Shown here one piece after another: positions 1 to 7,234 of a stretch of 37,997 bases of DNA. Below the pieces are notes generated by a model, which saw nothing but the letters and a program-made list of their open reading frames with translations, was not told where the DNA came from and made no database searches. This stretch comes from UBA9732 sp963606545 (GTDB taxonomy: Bacteria; Spirochaetota; Spirochaetia; Sphaerochaetales; Sphaerochaetaceae). The translations under genes and the position numbers were made by a program. Every line of letters starts with the position of its first letter. The stretch's first letter is position 1. The stretch covers positions 1-37,997 of the forward strand of contig CAVCYP010000013.1 in NCBI GenBank assembly GCA_963606545.1, in the 5' to 3' direction.

Positions 1-62
1 CCATTGTTGATGCCCTATCTCTGCTCCTTTACTTCACAATTGCCACCGCAATCCTGTTTTAG
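1..62 (+). CDS. C-terminal end of a membrane transporter, MgtE-like (partial)
   Basis: The window opens inside a plus-strand reading frame whose last codons read IVDALSLLLYFTIATAILF before a TAG at 60-62. This is a hydrophobic membrane helix ending exactly at the C-terminus. The pattern of an Asp followed by a Leu-rich helix containing a YF pair and a small-residue/Ile end resembles the last helix of MgtE-type magnesium channels, which I recall ending in a similar D-x-x-x-L-L-x-Y-F pattern. Only about 19 residues are visible, so the family call is inference; that this is the tail of an integral membrane protein is better supported. The rest lies upstream of the window. Confidence 0.45.
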   Translation, partial: IVDALSLLLYFTIATAILF

Positions 63-94
63 GACCTTTTAGGGGCTAGTTATGCTCTGAGCTA

Positions 95-196
95 AGAGAC
101 TGTTCCGTGTAAAATGGACCTTTTTGCCCAAAAATTTCAAAAAAGGGCCAAAAATAGACTTTTTTAGCAAAAATCTGCTAAAAAGGTCCAGTCTCT
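95..196. repeat. Nested inverted-repeat element (MITE-like or large hairpin)
   Basis: Outer arms of 8 nt (95-102 and 189-196, AGAGACTG/CAGTCTCT) enclose a 10-nt perfect inverted repeat, 116-125 (GGACCTTTTT) and 180-189 (AAAAAGGTCC). Inside lie further inverted segments: 157-169 pairs with 176-188 with one mismatch. A-rich and T-rich runs alternate throughout, so the whole 100 bp could fold as a branched hairpin on either strand. It sits between the end of an MgtE-like gene and the end of the minus-strand ATPase gene, so it could be a convergent transcription end. The long symmetrical arms without a clean terminal U-run fit a small non-coding mobile element or a transposon-end remnant at least as well. 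No target-site duplication was recognised. Confidence 0.5.
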
Positions 197-284
197 GTGG
201 TCATTGGCAACTTAGTACACTTGCTACAGTGACAACAAGCATGACAAATCAAGAAATATATCCACTGTGCTGATTGGGTTTTAC

Positions 285-1640
285 TTAAAAATTATACTTA
301 GTCTTTCCTAATACAAAAGTTAGGTAATGTGGAATAGTAATAACATCTCCACTTTCACAAATGTTATAGTCTCCAATTTTTATAAGTTTGGTTTTCCCAT
401 AATGATCAGGATGGCTCATTACTGTTTTGCTAGATTTTGTGTTACCAGTCTTTGCCTTTGTTTCTACTAACGTGGCAAAACCATTGTACGAAATAACAAA
501 ATCTATCTCTAAGCCACTTTCTTTTGCAAAATAGTAGGGCTCTATCCCTGCTTTATTCAAAGAATCAAAAACTAAGGCCTCATAGATTGCACCTTTTCCT
601 TGTCCCAAATCACCCTTATTAACTGCAGCAACGGTATCTATCCCATACATAGCCATAACAATACCTATGTCCTCTGGGAAAAGTTTAAATTGAGCCTCTA
701 TTTTCTCTCCTGCTAATGGAAGGGAGGGAACCTCTACATTATGGACTTTTGAGACAATGTGAGCTTGCTTTAGATATTCAATTGCATCATTTTTGTCATA
801 TTGTACGCCTCCCGAGACCTTTGAAACGATAAACCGCTTATTATCCTTTGCAAGAAAAGTAGGAATTAAATCAAATACACTTTGAATTCTAGAAACTTCA
901 GGGGCTTTAAAAACAGGGTTTCCTTTCTTGTCTTTTCTTCTGCCAAAATCGGTTTTCATATCAAAGACAGTGCTGCTCAGTTCTTTGAAAGCCTCGACAA
1001 TTCGTCGTGTAGACAGGTATTGTTTGACTACTTTTGGAAAGCCTCCAATACATGCATATTTCAAGAATAAATCTTTATATAGATTATGGACGTTCTCAGA
1101 AATTGGTTTTTTCTCGTTAAAGCAATCAACAAGAGTATTAATTTGTTCTTCTTTGTAACCCATAGCCCATAAGAACTCTTCAAAATCCATGGTTTTCATC
1201 TGAAGAACATTCTCGTAACCAATAGGTATAGGAGTTGTATCCCCTGTGACATATCCGTTGATTCCTAAATAAGATCCGCTTCCAATAACTTTATAACGAC
1301 CGTCATTTTTAAAATTCTTAAAAGATAATCGGGCTCTGGGGCAATCTTGAATTTCATCAAAGAAGATTAGCGTTTTGTCTGGCTTAAAATCTATGTTGGG
1401 AAATCTTAAAGAGATGTTGGAAATAATGGCGTCGACATCTAATTGCCCTTCAAAGTCCAAGCAGAATTCGGGATTGGTCCAAAAGTTAAGCTCCACCAAT
1501 TTTAGGCCATTTCTCTTTGCAAATTCTTGGATTGTTTCAGTCTTTCCACATTGACGAATTCCAACAACTAATGCGGGTGTCTTGTAATCAGTCTTTAACC
1601 AGTTATCTAAAAGTGAGTCAATTTTTCTCTTGAAATACAT
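285..1640 (-). CDS. AAA-type ATP-binding protein with C-terminal DUF4143 domain
   Basis: A 451-aa protein of the common but poorly understood AAA/DUF4143 family. The P-loop is G27-I-R-Q-C-G-K-T34 and the Walker B segment reads LIFFDE with D95-E96. A sensor-like GSGSYLG follows at about 120. The C-terminal third carries a restriction-endonuclease-fold signature, E378-I-D380 followed by E393-T-K395, typical of the DUF4143 region. No transmembrane segment is seen. The ATG at 1638-1640 is preceded by AGGATG about 8-10 nt upstream. Directly upstream, on the promoter side, lie tandem 33-bp repeats that read as sigma70-like promoters. Family members are numerous and often multicopy in host-associated bacteria; the cellular role is not established, and I do not assign one. 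The downstream neighbour is the inverted-repeat element at 95-196. Confidence 0.85.
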   Translation of the reverse strand: MYFKRKIDSLLDNWLKTDYKTPALVVGIRQCGKTETIQEFAKRNGLKLVELNFWTNPEFCLDFEGQLDVDAIISNISLRFPNIDFKPDKTLIFFDEIQDCPRARLSFKNFKNDGRYKVIGSGSYLGINGYVTGDTTPIPIGYENVLQMKTMDFEEFLWAMGYKEEQINTLVDCFNEKKPISENVHNLYKDLFLKYACIGGFPKVVKQYLSTRRIVEAFKELSSTVFDMKTDFGRRKDKKGNPVFKAPEVSRIQSVFDLIPTFLAKDNKRFIVSKVSGGVQYDKNDAIEYLKQAHIVSKVHNVEVPSLPLAGEKIEAQFKLFPEDIGIVMAMYGIDTVAAVNKGDLGQGKGAIYEALVFDSLNKAGIEPYYFAKESGLEIDFVISYNGFATLVETKAKTGNTKSSKTVMSHPDHYGKTKLIKIGDYNICESGDVITIPHYLTFVLGKTKYNF

Positions 1641-1651
1641 TTACATCATCC

Positions 1652-1779
1652 TATATAAGAAATTCGGAGCGACTTTTCAAGTAAAATATAAGAAATTCGG
1701 AGCGACTTTTCAAGTAAAATATAAGAAATTCGGAGCGACTTTTCAAGTAAAATATAAGAAATTCGGAGCGACTTTTCAA
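1652..1779 (-). promoter_or_regulatory. Ladder of sigma70-like promoters formed by the 33-bp repeats
   Basis: Read on the minus strand, each full unit supplies a -35-like TTGAAA (1774-1779, 1741-1746, 1708-1713, 1675-1680). Exactly 17 nt downstream, across the unit junction, lies TATATT (1751-1756, 1718-1723, 1685-1690); each hexamer matches the sigma70 consensus at 5 of 6 positions. The copy closest to the gene has TATATA at 1652-1657 instead. All point at the ATPase start at 1640. A transcript from the nearest copy would start within a few bases of the ribosome site, whereas the three others would carry it fully. The hexamers and spacing are seen directly; promoter activity is inferred. Confidence 0.55.
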
Positions 1780-1809
1780 GTAAAATATAAGAAATTCGGA
1801 GCGACTTTT
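1655..1809. repeat. Tandem array of 4.7 copies of a 33-bp unit
   Basis: Four identical full units start at 1655, 1688, 1721 and 1754, and a partial fifth runs 1787-1809, all without spacers. The unit opens ATAAGAAATTCGGAGCG on the plus strand. It contains ACTT-TTC-AAGT, a short dyad. The 33-nt period leaves an open plus-strand frame repeating KKFGATFQVKY, which looks incidental because there is no ribosome site and the frame runs antisense into the neighbouring gene. Perfect identity between units suggests recent expansion by slippage or recombination and a copy number that varies between strains. Confidence 0.97.
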
Positions 1810-1826
1810 TATCATTTAACTAAAAC

Positions 1827-2540
1827 TTACTCAAAATACTTGCGCCAAGGAAGGCAGTCTTTGAAGTTAAAGAAATGCTCAAAAAATTTGGAGGCAAGGC
1901 CAATGAGGGAGCCGTTGATTAGAGCGCAAATTACTGTGCCCCATTTGATACCTTCAAAGTGGCCAAAACCATAAAAAACAAAGGAAAGGATGACACTTAT
2001 TGCACAACTAGAGCAGTCATAGATGGTCTTGAATTTGTTAATGTCCATGCCAAGCTTCTTGGAAATTTCTTTGACAAAAAGTTCGTAAACCTCTGGAGAT
2101 ATGTAAGTGTGAAAGAACAAAGAAATTCCAAAGGAGCCAATGACCATTCCTGATAAATAAAGAAGGATTCTGACCCAAGTAGCACTGGCGTCTAGGTGGC
2201 TTACCAACATAATGCAAAAGTCCAAGGTAAAACCATACAAAACGGCGGTGACAAAGGAAAAGAAATAAGAAAGCTTAAACTTGCGTAACACCAGCATCAT
2301 TATCACTAAAAGCACCGCTTGCAGGGTGTATTCAGCCATGCCAAAGGTGAAAAAGGAATAACTAGGGGAAAGCTTTAAGTGAAGAAGATACGCTGGAGCC
2401 ACTACCATTGAAACGCCAAAATTGGCTTTTTCCATACAAGCAACATTAAAAGCAACAAGGAACATGCCAATAAAATAAGCCAGTTCCATGGGAAAAGTAA
2501 TTTTCTTACGCCTAGGCTGTTCAGATCTTTGATTTTTCAT
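1827..2540 (-). CDS. Multi-pass inner-membrane protein, DUF6198/YitT-like
   Basis: A 237-aa hydrophobic protein. After a basic, charged N-terminus (QPRRKK) there are about five to six membrane segments, roughly at residues 17-35, 43-60, 65-85, 92-113, 122-145 and 180-225. They are interrupted by a soluble stretch around 146-175 that contains a short Cys pair (DCSSC). The overall layout and the acidic/Asn positions resemble the YczE/YyaS/YitT group (DUF6198), whose substrate is unknown. The ATG at 2538-2540 has GGAGG five nt upstream, a clear start. The gene stands alone between the tRNA-Cys terminator and the repeat array. A transport role is possible but not shown by the sequence. Confidence 0.65.
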   Translation of the reverse strand: MKNQRSEQPRRKKITFPMELAYFIGMFLVAFNVACMEKANFGVSMVVAPAYLLHLKLSPSYSFFTFGMAEYTLQAVLLVIMMLVLRKFKLSYFFSFVTAVLYGFTLDFCIMLVSHLDASATWVRILLYLSGMVIGSFGISLFFHTYISPEVYELFVKEISKKLGMDINKFKTIYDCSSCAISVILSFVFYGFGHFEGIKWGTVICALINGSLIGLASKFFEHFFNFKDCLPWRKYFE

Positions 2541-2604
2541 AATGCCTCCACGCTAGCCTGTGTGCTGCCGCACTAGCTGGTGAACGCAAAAGTACGTGGT
2601 GCAC

Positions 2605-2630
2605 AAAAAAACCTTCCATCTCTGGAAGGC
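2605..2630 (-). terminator. Rho-independent terminator after tRNA-Cys
   Basis: On the minus strand a CCTTCC stem, a six-nt loop (AGAGAT) and GGAAGG are followed by seven T. It begins about 9 nt past the end of the tRNA gene and therefore ends its transcript before the membrane-protein gene. Confidence 0.85.
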
Positions 2631-2637
2631 TTCCTAT

Positions 2638-2711
2638 AGGTGCCGACCGGATTTGAACCGGTGAACAACGGTTTTGCAGACCGCCCCCTTAGACCGCTTG
2701 GGTACAGCACC
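2638..2711 (-). tRNA. tRNA-Cys (anticodon GCA)
   Basis: 74 nt on the minus strand. A seven-pair acceptor stem (GGTGCTG with CGGCACC, one G-U) and a GGTTCAAATCC T-loop are visible. The anticodon loop CTGCAAA gives GCA, and the discriminator base is U73, which is the cysteine identity base. The 3' CCA is not encoded; the bases after U73 are ATA, so CCA must be added by nucleotidyltransferase. A terminator follows directly. Confidence 0.96.
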
Positions 2712-2773
2712 AATTGCTTTACAACAATAACAGAAAAGAAGGCTCTTTGCAATAGCCTAAAAGAACCTAGAAG

Positions 2774-5131
2774 CTACTTATTTTCCTTCTCAATCCTGGC
2801 AATGTAATAAAGTCTTGAGCCAAAATCACCAAGAACTCGGACTTTTGCGTTATAACCAGTGCCCCCAAATTGAGGAGCAAGTTTAATGCCACCGTAAGCC
2901 AAGACATCACCAGAAACAATATGATGTTCATCTTCTGTCTTGAGCATGTAGCTCTCATCAAGAATCTTTTTAACTTTGCCATCGCTTGAAAGATTAACAG
3001 GCGCAATCATGTTAATTAGGCTGCCAAAGACTTCAAGACTAATCTTTTGAGGTCTAGCGGAAATCTCATAGTCATAATCAGGTCGCGCAAATGGAATTCT
3101 CAACACATCATGGCCTGGATTTGGTTTATTCAAAGCTTGGAAATCAAGAACAATCATCTCACTGTAGTTAGAATTAGCAATAACCCAACGCGTGTTGCCC
3201 CCTTCTCCCTCAGGTTCTTCAAGCCGGAAGAATCTTCCAAACTGTAGCAAACTTCTATGCTTTTTGTAGAACTCAATCTGAGCTTTGACTATGGCTTTTT
3301 GCTGTGCACTTAAAGCTGTCAAATCCATCTCATAACCAAAAATACCAAAAGCTGCAACGTTAAAACGAGACTCAATATCGCTACGTCTAAGAGTCTGATG
3401 ATTTGGAGAAGCCGATACATGCGCACCCATTGTTGCTATTGGATATCCATAGGAAGTGCCATTTTGAATGTAAGTGCGACAGTAGACATCAGTGTCATCG
3501 CTGGTCCAAATTTGAGGCATATAGCAGAGAATGCCCAAGTCAAAACGATTGCCTCCAGACGAACAACCCTCAAATAAAATGTTAGGAAAGGCCTCAACTA
3601 GGCGATCAAATACTTCATAAAGCCCGCAAACATACCTGTGCGAAAATTCTCCCATATTGGAAAGAGAGGCACTATAAAGGTCTGAGAACGTACGGTTCAT
3701 GTCCCACTTCACATAGTCCACATTCCCAAGACTGAAAACTTCAGACATTGCATTAACAATGTAGTCCCGAACCTCTTTTCTAGTGTAGTCAAGTATGAAC
3801 TGGTTTCTTCCAACAGAAGGCTGACGGCCAGGAATTGCAACCATCCAATCTGGATGTTTTTCATAAAGAAGACTTCTCTTACTAATCATCTCAGGCTCAA
3901 CCCAAATTCCAAACATCAGACCAAGCTTGTGAATCTTGTAACTTAATTTTGAAATACCACCAGGAAGTTTTCTGGCATTAACAGTCCAGTCACCAAGACT
4001 TGAAGTATCATCGTCTCTGGTTCCAAACCAACCATCATCCAGAACAAAGAGTTCAACTCCAAGATCTTTTGCACACTTAGCCAAATCCAGAAGCTTGGAT
4101 TCTGTAAAATTAAAGTAGGTAGCCTCCCAGTTATTACAAAGCACTGGACGCTCTCTAAACTTCCATTTACCTCTGACAATGTGGTTCTTAATGAAAGAAT
4201 GGAAGTTGGCACTAGCACCGTTGTTGCCAGAACAAGAGAAGGTCATAACAGCTTCCGGAGTTGTGAAGCTCTGTCCAGAAGAAAGCTTCCAGCTGAAGGA
4301 CTCTGGATTTATTCCTGTTTGGAATCTAGCGTAACCGTAAGGAGAAGCTTCTATCACCTCTCTGTGGTTTCCACTGTAGATTAAATTGAAGGCGTAACAG
4401 TCTCCATGGTTCAAACAGCAATCCGGTCTTTCAAGAAAAATGCAAGGATTATGGGAAGCACTACTGACTCCAGTTCTAGAACTAATTTCCAGTTTTCCAG
4501 GAGACAAATGTCGTCTTGAAATAAACCGCTCACGAGCCCAAGCACCATCAAAACTTACCACATTCCAATCTGTATCAGACAAGTCCAATTGAAGGCTAGC
4601 GATGTTCTGAATCTGCAGTGAGGCCCTAGTTTTATTAATCAAAGTGCAAGAACGGGCTATTGTATCGCAATTATAGAATACGGTGTAGTTTAACTGAAGA
4701 ATGATAGGATAGACCTTGTCCTGAAGTTGAATTTCCAGCGTTGTAGCCTCATCTTCACTGGCATACGACTGTGCAAAATGCTCAAACCTTGAAGGCTTTC
4801 CCTTAAAAATTTTATGAGCTTTGTAGACAAAATCCAAAGTCTGAAGGCCCTTGTCATACTCAACCACAACGGCGGGACTTCTGTAGTCTCCCTTACCAGG
4901 AGTGCTGATTTCAAGACAGGCATTCTCAAGGAACATTAAAGGATCCTCCTCTGAGTAGGCAACCCCAGTTCCCACGCCAATCTCACGAGGCTGAACCAGT
5001 GCATCAACATAAGCCTCTGGTTTAAGTCTTCTACCATAATAAAGGTTCTCCAGATGCCCCGTTTCAGTAACTCTAATGATATAAGTGGTATTCTTACTAT
5101 CAAGCCTAATCATGTTATTCTTTTCAGCCAT
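2774..5131 (-). CDS. Alpha-galactosidase, glycoside hydrolase family 36
   Basis: A 785-aa enzyme that removes terminal alpha-1,6-galactose from oligosaccharides such as raffinose and melibiose. The family signature KWDMNR places the nucleophile at Asp477. The segment WTSDD at about 543-546 holds the acid/base Asp, and GCSSGGNRFD precedes it, as in GH36 enzymes of the same length. The N-terminal half is the beta-supersandwich domain, the centre the (beta/alpha)8 barrel, and the C-terminus a small beta domain. No signal peptide is present, so it acts in the cytoplasm on imported sugar. I choose the ATG at 5129-5131 because GGAG lies 6 nt upstream; an in-frame TTG four codons earlier overlaps this site. 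It is the last gene after a Nudix hydrolase and an Mrp-type ATPase. Confidence 0.93.
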   Translation of the reverse strand: MAEKNNMIRLDSKNTTYIIRVTETGHLENLYYGRRLKPEAYVDALVQPREIGVGTGVAYSEEDPLMFLENACLEISTPGKGDYRSPAVVVEYDKGLQTLDFVYKAHKIFKGKPSRFEHFAQSYASEDEATTLEIQLQDKVYPIILQLNYTVFYNCDTIARSCTLINKTRASLQIQNIASLQLDLSDTDWNVVSFDGAWARERFISRRHLSPGKLEISSRTGVSSASHNPCIFLERPDCCLNHGDCYAFNLIYSGNHREVIEASPYGYARFQTGINPESFSWKLSSGQSFTTPEAVMTFSCSGNNGASANFHSFIKNHIVRGKWKFRERPVLCNNWEATYFNFTESKLLDLAKCAKDLGVELFVLDDGWFGTRDDDTSSLGDWTVNARKLPGGISKLSYKIHKLGLMFGIWVEPEMISKRSLLYEKHPDWMVAIPGRQPSVGRNQFILDYTRKEVRDYIVNAMSEVFSLGNVDYVKWDMNRTFSDLYSASLSNMGEFSHRYVCGLYEVFDRLVEAFPNILFEGCSSGGNRFDLGILCYMPQIWTSDDTDVYCRTYIQNGTSYGYPIATMGAHVSASPNHQTLRRSDIESRFNVAAFGIFGYEMDLTALSAQQKAIVKAQIEFYKKHRSLLQFGRFFRLEEPEGEGGNTRWVIANSNYSEMIVLDFQALNKPNPGHDVLRIPFARPDYDYEISARPQKISLEVFGSLINMIAPVNLSSDGKVKKILDESYMLKTEDEHHIVSGDVLAYGGIKLAPQFGGTGYNAKVRVLGDFGSRLYYIARIEKENK

Positions 5132-5163
5132 ATTGCACTCCAAGCTAAAGTTTAAGTCAAAGC

Positions 5164-5796
5164 TTAGCTCAACGCTAGTCCTCTTTTTTTAGCTTCCCTC
5201 AAAAAGAAGAATCCAGACATGAGCATAATGCCATTATCCATTTCACCTGTGCCAAGTTTATCCAAAACCTCTGAAACCGGAATTGAAATAATATCAATTT
5301 CCTCATTTGCATCCAGCTTGCGGGCATTTTCAGAATGCGTCAATTCTAAATCCTCAGCCAAGAAGAAGTTAGCCTCATTATTCATGAAAGCAGAATTAGG
5401 ACAAACAGAACCAATAAACTTAAACGAATGCGCCACAAGACCAGTTTCTTCTTCCAGCTCGCGCAAACCCGCAGCTCTAGGGCTCTCCCCCTTCTCCACT
5501 AGTCCGGCCGGAAACTCCAGCGTAACGGTATCAGAGCCATGCCTAAACTGACGCTCCATGATAAACCTAGGCACGCCATCCTTACCCACAAAGTAAGGAA
5601 CAACGTTAACCCACTGGGGAGAATCAATTTCCACAAAGTCCCCTTCACGGCCATCCTGACTGCGCCTATGCACGCTATTTATGCTAAAAATAGGCGTATC
5701 AAACACCCTATTTCTGGACGTAGTCTCCCAGTTTAACCGGCCTGCATCCGGCGCATTTTCCAAAGTATGAAAGCTAAACTCGTCTATGCGTTTCAT
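5164..5796 (-). CDS. Nudix hydrolase (ADP-ribose pyrophosphatase-like)
   Basis: A 210-aa protein with a complete Nudix box at residues 98-120: G98, then E104, and the R-E-L-x-E-E-x-x-G-L core that binds the metal and the diphosphate. The residues before it (an EFPAG-like entry) and the total length fit the ADP-sugar pyrophosphatase branch, which cleaves ADP-ribose or related nucleoside diphosphates; the exact substrate cannot be read from the sequence. Its ATG overlaps the stop of the upstream Mrp-type gene (ATGA, 5793-5796), so the two are probably translationally coupled. The alpha-galactosidase follows after a gap of about 32 nt. Confidence 0.88.
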   Translation of the reverse strand: MKRIDEFSFHTLENAPDAGRLNWETTSRNRVFDTPIFSINSVHRRSQDGREGDFVEIDSPQWVNVVPYFVGKDGVPRFIMERQFRHGSDTVTLEFPAGLVEKGESPRAAGLRELEEETGLVAHSFKFIGSVCPNSAFMNNEANFFLAEDLELTHSENARKLDANEEIDIISIPVSEVLDKLGTGEMDNGIMLMSGFFFLREAKKRGLALS

Positions 5797-6710
5797 TCTT
5801 CTTCAGCTTTTCCTTTTGACGGACAGTTGGCCGAACACGTTGCACACGAAGACGGCGAGCAACTTGAAAGCTTTGGAACGTAAGGCGTATGCACCACAGT
5901 CGTATTCTCCTGAATATAGGTTGCAATCTTCTTGAAAGCCTGTGCGCTCTCAGAATTTGGATTTTCTGCCAGCCAGTCAGAGCCGTCATCCTCGTCCTCC
6001 TGAAGCCCAATTTCCAAAGGAATTGCACCCAAGAACGGAACGCCCGTCTCCTCACACAGCTTTTTTCCGCCATCCTTGCCAAAAACTTGAATGTGCTTGC
6101 CACAATCCGGACACACCAGATAGCTCATATTCTCCACTAACCCGATAATCTTTACGCTCAACTGTCTAGAGAAAGTGATACTGCGTCTGACATCCAAAAT
6201 AGAAACCTGCTGCGGAGTTGTAACAATAACAGAACCTGTCATATCAGGAATAGTCTGACAGACGGTAAGCTGCTCATCCCCGGTTCCTGGAGGAGAGTCA
6301 ATAAGAAGGTAATCTAGAGGTCCCCATTCCACGTCAGCAAGGAATTGCTTAATAACACCAATTTTCATTGGGCCACGGAAAATGATAGCCTGTTCTGGGG
6401 ATGTGAGTGCAAAACTTAAGCTCACAACCTTCAAATTGGGAATTGGACTAACAGGAATAATGGAAGATCCATCCTCGTTAGAACCCAAAATTGCGCCTTC
6501 ACAACCAAACATCTTTGGAATGTTTGGGCCGTGGATATCGGTATCTAAAACGCCTACTTTGTAGCCCATAGCTAGCAAGGCGCGGGCCAAGTTGACGGTA
6601 ACGGTGCTCTTTCCAACACCACCTTTTCCGCTCATGATGATAATCTTGCGGTCAATCTTACTCATTCGGTCATGGATTCTGAGATCCTGAAGTTCCATTT
6701 CATCGGGCAT
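5793..6710 (-). CDS. Mrp/ApbC/NBP35-family P-loop ATPase, iron-sulfur carrier
   Basis: A 305-aa MinD/Mrp-type ATPase, a family that carries and transfers Fe-S clusters to apo-proteins. It shows the deviant P-loop GKGGVGKST (residues 28-36), the switch DTDIHGPN and the family CPDCG pair, the usual bridging-cluster ligands. Unusually, the C-terminus ends in a Cys-rich tail with spacing C-x4-C-x2-C-x3-C. It could hold a second metal site, much as NBP35 does at its N-terminus. The ATG at 6708-6710 is preceded by GGGAGG five nt upstream; an upstream in-frame TTG falls outside that ribosome site. It is first in an operon with the Nudix and GH36 genes. Confidence 0.9.
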   Translation of the reverse strand: MPDEMELQDLRIHDRMSKIDRKIIIMSGKGGVGKSTVTVNLARALLAMGYKVGVLDTDIHGPNIPKMFGCEGAILGSNEDGSSIIPVSPIPNLKVVSLSFALTSPEQAIIFRGPMKIGVIKQFLADVEWGPLDYLLIDSPPGTGDEQLTVCQTIPDMTGSVIVTTPQQVSILDVRRSITFSRQLSVKIIGLVENMSYLVCPDCGKHIQVFGKDGGKKLCEETGVPFLGAIPLEIGLQEDEDDGSDWLAENPNSESAQAFKKIATYIQENTTVVHTPYVPKLSSCSPSSCATCSANCPSKGKAEEE

Positions 6711-6804
6711 AGTCGCCTCCCAGAACAAAGATAGTCTGCAAAGCCCATTTGGGCAAGTCCAAAGTTAAAAAGTTAAGATTTAATTAAGAGACAGTTAAGG
6801 ATTA

Positions 6805-6828
6805 ACGTACACGCGTGCGCACACATAT
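6805..6828. other. 24-nt alternating purine/pyrimidine tract (Z-DNA-prone)
   Basis: From A6805 to T6828 purines and pyrimidines alternate without a break, and the core (ACGCGTGCGCAC) is made of CG, GT and CA steps. It contains the palindromes ACGCGT (6811-6816) and GTGCGCAC (6815-6822). It stands out as GC-rich inside an otherwise AT-rich divergent promoter region whose left part repeats GTTAA several times (6764, 6772, 6794, 6838). Confidence 0.8.
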
Positions 6829-6846
6829 TAATATTATGTTAACCAC

Positions 6847-6876
6847 TTGAAACTTACCCCCTTAAAAAACTAATAT
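6847..6876 (+). promoter_or_regulatory. Candidate promoter of the oad operon
   Basis: TTGAAA at 6847-6852 and TAATAT at 6871-6876 are separated by 18 nt and lie about 60 nt before oadG. The -10 matches the consensus at only 4 of 6 positions, so this is the best candidate in the region rather than a firm call. Confidence 0.4.
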
Positions 6877-6892
6877 ATCAGCAGCATTCGAC

Positions 6893-6916
6893 GGGCAATT
6901 TTATTGCCTATGCAAT
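6893..6916 (+). promoter_or_regulatory. Two mutually exclusive leader hairpins before oadG
   Basis: GGCAAT (6894-6899) pairs with ATTGCC (6903-6908). The same second arm, ATTGC (6903-6907), also pairs with GCAAT at 6912-6916. The two small hairpins cannot form together, and both lie just before the oadG ribosome site (AGGGGAG). Whether they regulate is unknown. Confidence 0.4.
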
Positions 6917-6934
6917 AACTAAAGGGGAGTTAAT

Positions 6935-7216
6935 ATGTACTTATTAGCACAACTACCTGCAGATCAGCTATCCACTCAGATCAAGAACGGGCTTATTCTC
7001 TTGGTCTTAGGTATGGCTATCGTGTTTGTGTTTCTTACAATCCTTGTATTCTCAACAAAGTTGGTTTCCAAGATTGTTAGAAAGTTTGAAAAGAGTCCTG
7101 CTCCTGCAGCAGCAACTGTTGTACAGCCAACTGTAGCTCAGCCTGTTGCAAAAGCATCAAATGACGCTGAAGTAGCAGCTGCCATTGCAGCCGCTGTTGC
7201 AAAGTCAAAGAAGTGA
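6935..7216 (+). CDS. oadG: Oxaloacetate decarboxylase gamma subunit (OadG family)
   Basis: A 93-aa membrane anchor of the sodium-pumping oxaloacetate decarboxylase. A single transmembrane helix spans about residues 15-40, followed by a basic stretch and an Ala/Pro/Val-rich linker with a lysine-rich C-terminus, the layout of OadG. In this complex gamma holds alpha and beta together and can bind zinc through its C-terminus; a clear His-rich zinc tail is not visible here. The ATG follows GGGGAG by 5-6 nt. It is the first gene of oadG-oadA-oadB, with 18 nt between it and oadA. Confidence 0.87.
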   Translation: MYLLAQLPADQLSTQIKNGLILLVLGMAIVFVFLTILVFSTKLVSKIVRKFEKSPAPAAATVVQPTVAQPVAKASNDAEVAAAIAAAVAKSKK

Positions 7217-7234
7217 AAAAGACGGGAGGACTAA

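Noticed and set aside
60..100. tRNA-like fragment (reverse strand TAGCTCAG)
   Set aside because: Only the D-arm-like octamer matches; there is no acceptor stem, anticodon arm or T-loop.
1655..1809. CRISPR array
   Set aside because: The 33-bp units abut with no spacers and no cas gene is present.
1630..1974. Plus-strand open frame with repeated KKFGATFQVKY
   Set aside because: It exists because the repeat period is a multiple of three. It has no ribosome site and its second half runs antisense to the membrane-protein gene.
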